Source: Mycobacterium sp. 852013-50091_SCH5140682 (GTDB taxonomy: Bacteria; Actinomycetota; Actinomycetes; Mycobacteriales; Mycobacteriaceae). Taken from it: 64,000 nt of DNA. The DNA lies in assembly GCF_001665685.1 (NCBI RefSeq), contig NZ_LZTB01000011.1:1-64000 (forward strand). The letters are read 5' to 3'. This document shows positions 61,818 through 64,000 of the stretch, piece after piece. Position 1 is the stretch's first letter; every line of letters begins with the position of its first letter. The notes beneath the pieces were generated by a model. That model searched no databases, was not told the DNA's origin, and was given only the letters and a program-made list of their open reading frames with translations. A program made the translations under genes and the position numbers.

Positions 61818-64000
61818 GCGGTCACCTCTCGCAGGGCGTCGAGCCAGATCGCTTGCAGGGCAGCGATGTCGGTGTCGGACAGGATGTCGGGAAGGGTGCG
61901 CCACTGCGTGCCGAGGATCGCGCCGCCGTCGCCGTCGATCACCGCGGCCATGATGGTCAACTCGTGGCGCACCGCCACCTGTGGTTCGGGCACCGGCGAC
62001 ACCGCGGCGGTCAGGGACCGGTCCTGCTGCAGGGCGTTGTTCGCCGACTTGAGTTCGATGCGGCCGAGGTAGTTCAGCAGGATCTGCGGATCCCGATGGG
62101 CGCCAAGCCGTTCGGCGGTGTCCAGGCGCAGATGCCGCAGCAGCCCGTAGTCGATCGGGTCACCCGGGATGGCGGCCACTTCGGCTGCCACACCGTGCGC
62201 ATCGTCGGCGGTCAGCCGCAACGGATAGATCATGCTGAGCAGCCCCGCGGTGTCCCCGGTGTCGACGTCGCCGCCTTCGTCCCCGAGGCCTGCCGAGAGC
62301 ACGCCGTCCGAGCGCCCATAGGTTTCCAACGCGAGCAACGGCGCGGGCGTGGATTGGCCACGGCGCCTGCGCCATTCGGTCAGAGCGCGGGCCGTCGTCG
62401 CCGCGAGCACTTCGGTCACCGGAACCGGTCCGGCCAGCAGCCGCGCCGTGACATCGGGTTCGGCGTACGCCATCTCGACCACGACATCGCCCATCCGGTC
62501 GCGCGCCGGATCGATGCGTCGCATGCCGAGATCGGGATCGCCCCCGTCGAATTGACGCTCCCAGAAGTCGCACGTGTCGAGCTTGAGCGCACGGTCGGAC
62601 AACAACCGCGACCACTGCCGCAACGAGGTGTGTTCGCGCACCGGCGTGGGGGTGCGTCCGGACGCCAACGCATGCCACGCGGTTTCGAGTTCGCCGACCA
62701 TGATCCGCCACGACGCCGGATCCAGCGCCAGCACATGGGCGGTGAGGATCAGCACCCCCGCGCCCGCATCGGGATGGTGCAGCCATACCGCATCGAGCAT
62801 CGAGCCCTGTTGTGGATCAATACGTTCCACCGACAGTTTGGCGTGTTCGGCGACCGCGGCGACCAGGTCACCGGACGCGGTCGCCTCGGAGAGCACGCTG
62901 CCGGCCGCGTGGGCGACGAGCGTCATGGTGGCGCGGTCCAAGCGCGTTCGCAGGACCTCGTGTCCGTCGACCACGGTGCGCAGCACGGCGTCGAGGTGCT
63001 CGCGGGTGGCGCCCTCCGGCAGCCGGAACGCCTCGGTCTGCGCGAGCCGGCGTGGGTCACCGTATTGGTAGAGCCAGCGACCGTTGGGGAGCAACGGGAT
63101 CGGACCCGACTCCTCATCCGCGTCGTCGACCCGGATCTCGTCGTTGTCGATGGCGGCGGCGAGCTCACGCACCGTCGCGCAGTCCAGCATCAGCCGGGCG
63201 CGCATCGCGATGCCGCGGCGGCGCACGGCCTGCACCACCGACAGCGCCACGATGCTGTCCAGTCCCAGTTCGAGGAAGTCGGCCGTGACGTCGACGTGAC
63301 CGATGTCGAGCATGTCCGCGAGCACCTCGGCAAGCACCTTCTCGGTGTCCGTCGTCGGAGCGTCGGATCCGTCGGCTCGGCCCGTGGCGTCGAGCGCGGC
63401 CAGCGCCGCGTCGTCGACCTTGCCGTTGGTGGTCAACGGGATCTCGTCCACCGCGATGATGTGGTGCGGCACCAGGTATTTCGGCAACGTCGCCGACAAC
63501 GAGCGGCGCAGCTCGGCGGTGGGCACGGCACCGCACACGTACGCCGTCAGCCGCGGTCCGCTGCGGTGCCTGCGTACCGCGACGTGGGCGTGCCGCACCC
63601 CGGGTTGTCTGCGCAGTACGGCGGCAACCTCACCCGGCTCCACCCGGAACCCGCGGATCTTGACCTGATCGTCCACCCGCCCCAGGAATTCGATGGCACG
63701 TGAGCCGGGACGCCGACGCGCCACGTCGCCCGTCCGGTACATCCGCGCACCGGGAGTGAACGGATCGGCGACGAATCGGCTCGCGGTCTCCCCCGGCCTG
63801 CCGACATAACCGCGGGTGAGTTGTCCACCGGCCAGGTACAACTCGCCGGCCACCCCATCGGGAACCGGGCGCAGCCAGTGATCCAGGAGGTAGGCGGCCG
63901 TCGAATCGGTGGGATCGCCGATACATGGAGACGGATGCCCGGGGATCGTGGCGACGACCGCCTCAACCGTGGTCTCGGTCGGCCCATAGCAGTTGTACGC
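61814..64000 (-). CDS. mbtF: Mycobactin non-ribosomal peptide synthetase MbtF, 3' part
   Basis: The last 728 residues of an NRPS; the gene continues past the window (the frame is open through position 64000). The visible part starts in an adenylation domain (NCYGPTETT, then MYRTGD, GRVDDQVKIRGFRVEPGE and TTNGKVD). Next is a carrier domain (phosphopantetheine Ser in LGLDSIVALS) and a terminal condensation/epimerisation-like domain. In the terminal domain the HHxxxDG motif is degraded to AHVLALDP. MbtF activates the second (hydroxy)lysine, which forms the terminal seven-membered lactam of mycobactin. Confidence 0.94.
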   Translation of the reverse strand, partial: AYNCYGPTETTVEAVVATIPGHPSPCIGDPTDSTAAYLLDHWLRPVPDGVAGELYLAGGQLTRGYVGRPGETASRFVADPFTPGARMYRTGDVARRRPGSRAIEFLGRVDDQVKIRGFRVEPGEVAAVLRRQPGVRHAHVAVRRHRSGPRLTAYVCGAVPTAELRRSLSATLPKYLVPHHIIAVDEIPLTTNGKVDDAALAALDATGRADGSDAPTTDTEKVLAEVLADMLDIGHVDVTADFLELGLDSIVALSVVQAVRRRGIAMRARLMLDCATVRELAAAIDNDEIRVDDADEESGPIPLLPNGRWLYQYGDPRRLAQTEAFRLPEGATREHLDAVLRTVVDGHEVLRTRLDRATMTLVAHAAGSVLSEATASGDLVAAVAEHAKLSVERIDPQQGSMLDAVWLHHPDAGAGVLILTAHVLALDPASWRIMVGELETAWHALASGRTPTPVREHTSLRQWSRLLSDRALKLDTCDFWERQFDGGDPDLGMRRIDPARDRMGDVVVEMAYAEPDVTARLLAGPVPVTEVLAATTARALTEWRRRRGQSTPAPLLALETYGRSDGVLSAGLGDEGGDVDTGDTAGLLSMIYPLRLTADDAHGVAAEVAAIPGDPIDYGLLRHLRLDTAERLGAHRDPQILLNYLGRIELKSANNALQQDRSLTAAVSPVPEPQVAVRHELTIMAAVIDGDGGAILGTQWRTLPDILSDTDIAALQAIWLDALREVTA

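Noticed and set aside
1..64000. CRISPR arrays, insertion sequences or prophage genes
   Set aside because: No regularly spaced repeats, transposases, integrases or phage structural genes were seen on either strand.

Overview
The window is high-GC chromosomal DNA from a fast-growing mycobacterium (Mycolicibacterium-type). The evidence is the gene order dnaG - dgt - TPM-domain protein - glyS - smtB/zur - uppS - recO - amiA2 - era - CBS-domain protein - ybeY - phoH - rsmE - dnaJ2 - hrcA - mbtH - mbtG - mbtF. This order matches the M. tuberculosis Rv2343c-Rv2379c block from memory; no database was searched. The first ~100 bases are not genomic: they are a poly-C/poly-T run followed by an Illumina Nextera P7 adapter with index, so the window starts at an untrimmed contig edge.

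Region 1 (126-17920) is an accessory catabolic island. A minus-strand series runs from a D-2-hydroxyacid dehydrogenase through a class III aminotransferase, a FAH-family enzyme, HyuA and HyuB hydantoinase/oxoprolinase subunits, a Gfo/Idh/MocA oxidoreductase and an IolD-type ThDP hydrolase to a succinate-semialdehyde-type dehydrogenase. Divergent to it is an SDR with the insert typical of mycofactocin-coupled dehydrogenases. Next come a Fis-type AAA+ activator without a visible sigma54-contact motif, an APC-superfamily permease and an alpha/beta hydrolase. The set looks like uptake, control and breakdown of one small cyclic, probably nitrogen-containing, substrate. I do not recognise the combination, and it is the best candidate here for an undescribed pathway.

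Region 2 (18001-33700) holds a sugar-type ABC importer lacking its own ATPase gene, a large cyclase-AAA-TPR protein, a DUF4349 lipoprotein, an ECF-type transporter whose membrane domain and two ATPases are fused (EcfT separate), a divergent MarR regulator with a clear palindromic operator, an MFS exporter, a long acyl-CoA dehydrogenase/oxidase, an LppP/LprE lipoprotein, tRNA-Asn and several small proteins.

Region 3 (33701-47200) has dnaG, dgt, a TPM-domain membrane protein, an HxlR regulator divergent from an SDR/alcohol dehydrogenase/DUF302 operon, glyS, the zinc-responsive smtB-zur pair and a two-component system.

Region 4 (47259-59823) is a housekeeping block on the minus strand: Nudix, YbjN, uppS, recO, era, a CBS-domain protein, ybeY, phoH, rsmE, dnaJ2 and hrcA. 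It is interrupted by plus-strand amiA2 and a secreted repeat protein, and it includes a 55-codon secreted-protein gene that is easily missed.

Region 5 (59961-64000) ends in the mycobactin siderophore genes mbtH, mbtG and the 3' part of mbtF, which runs off the window.
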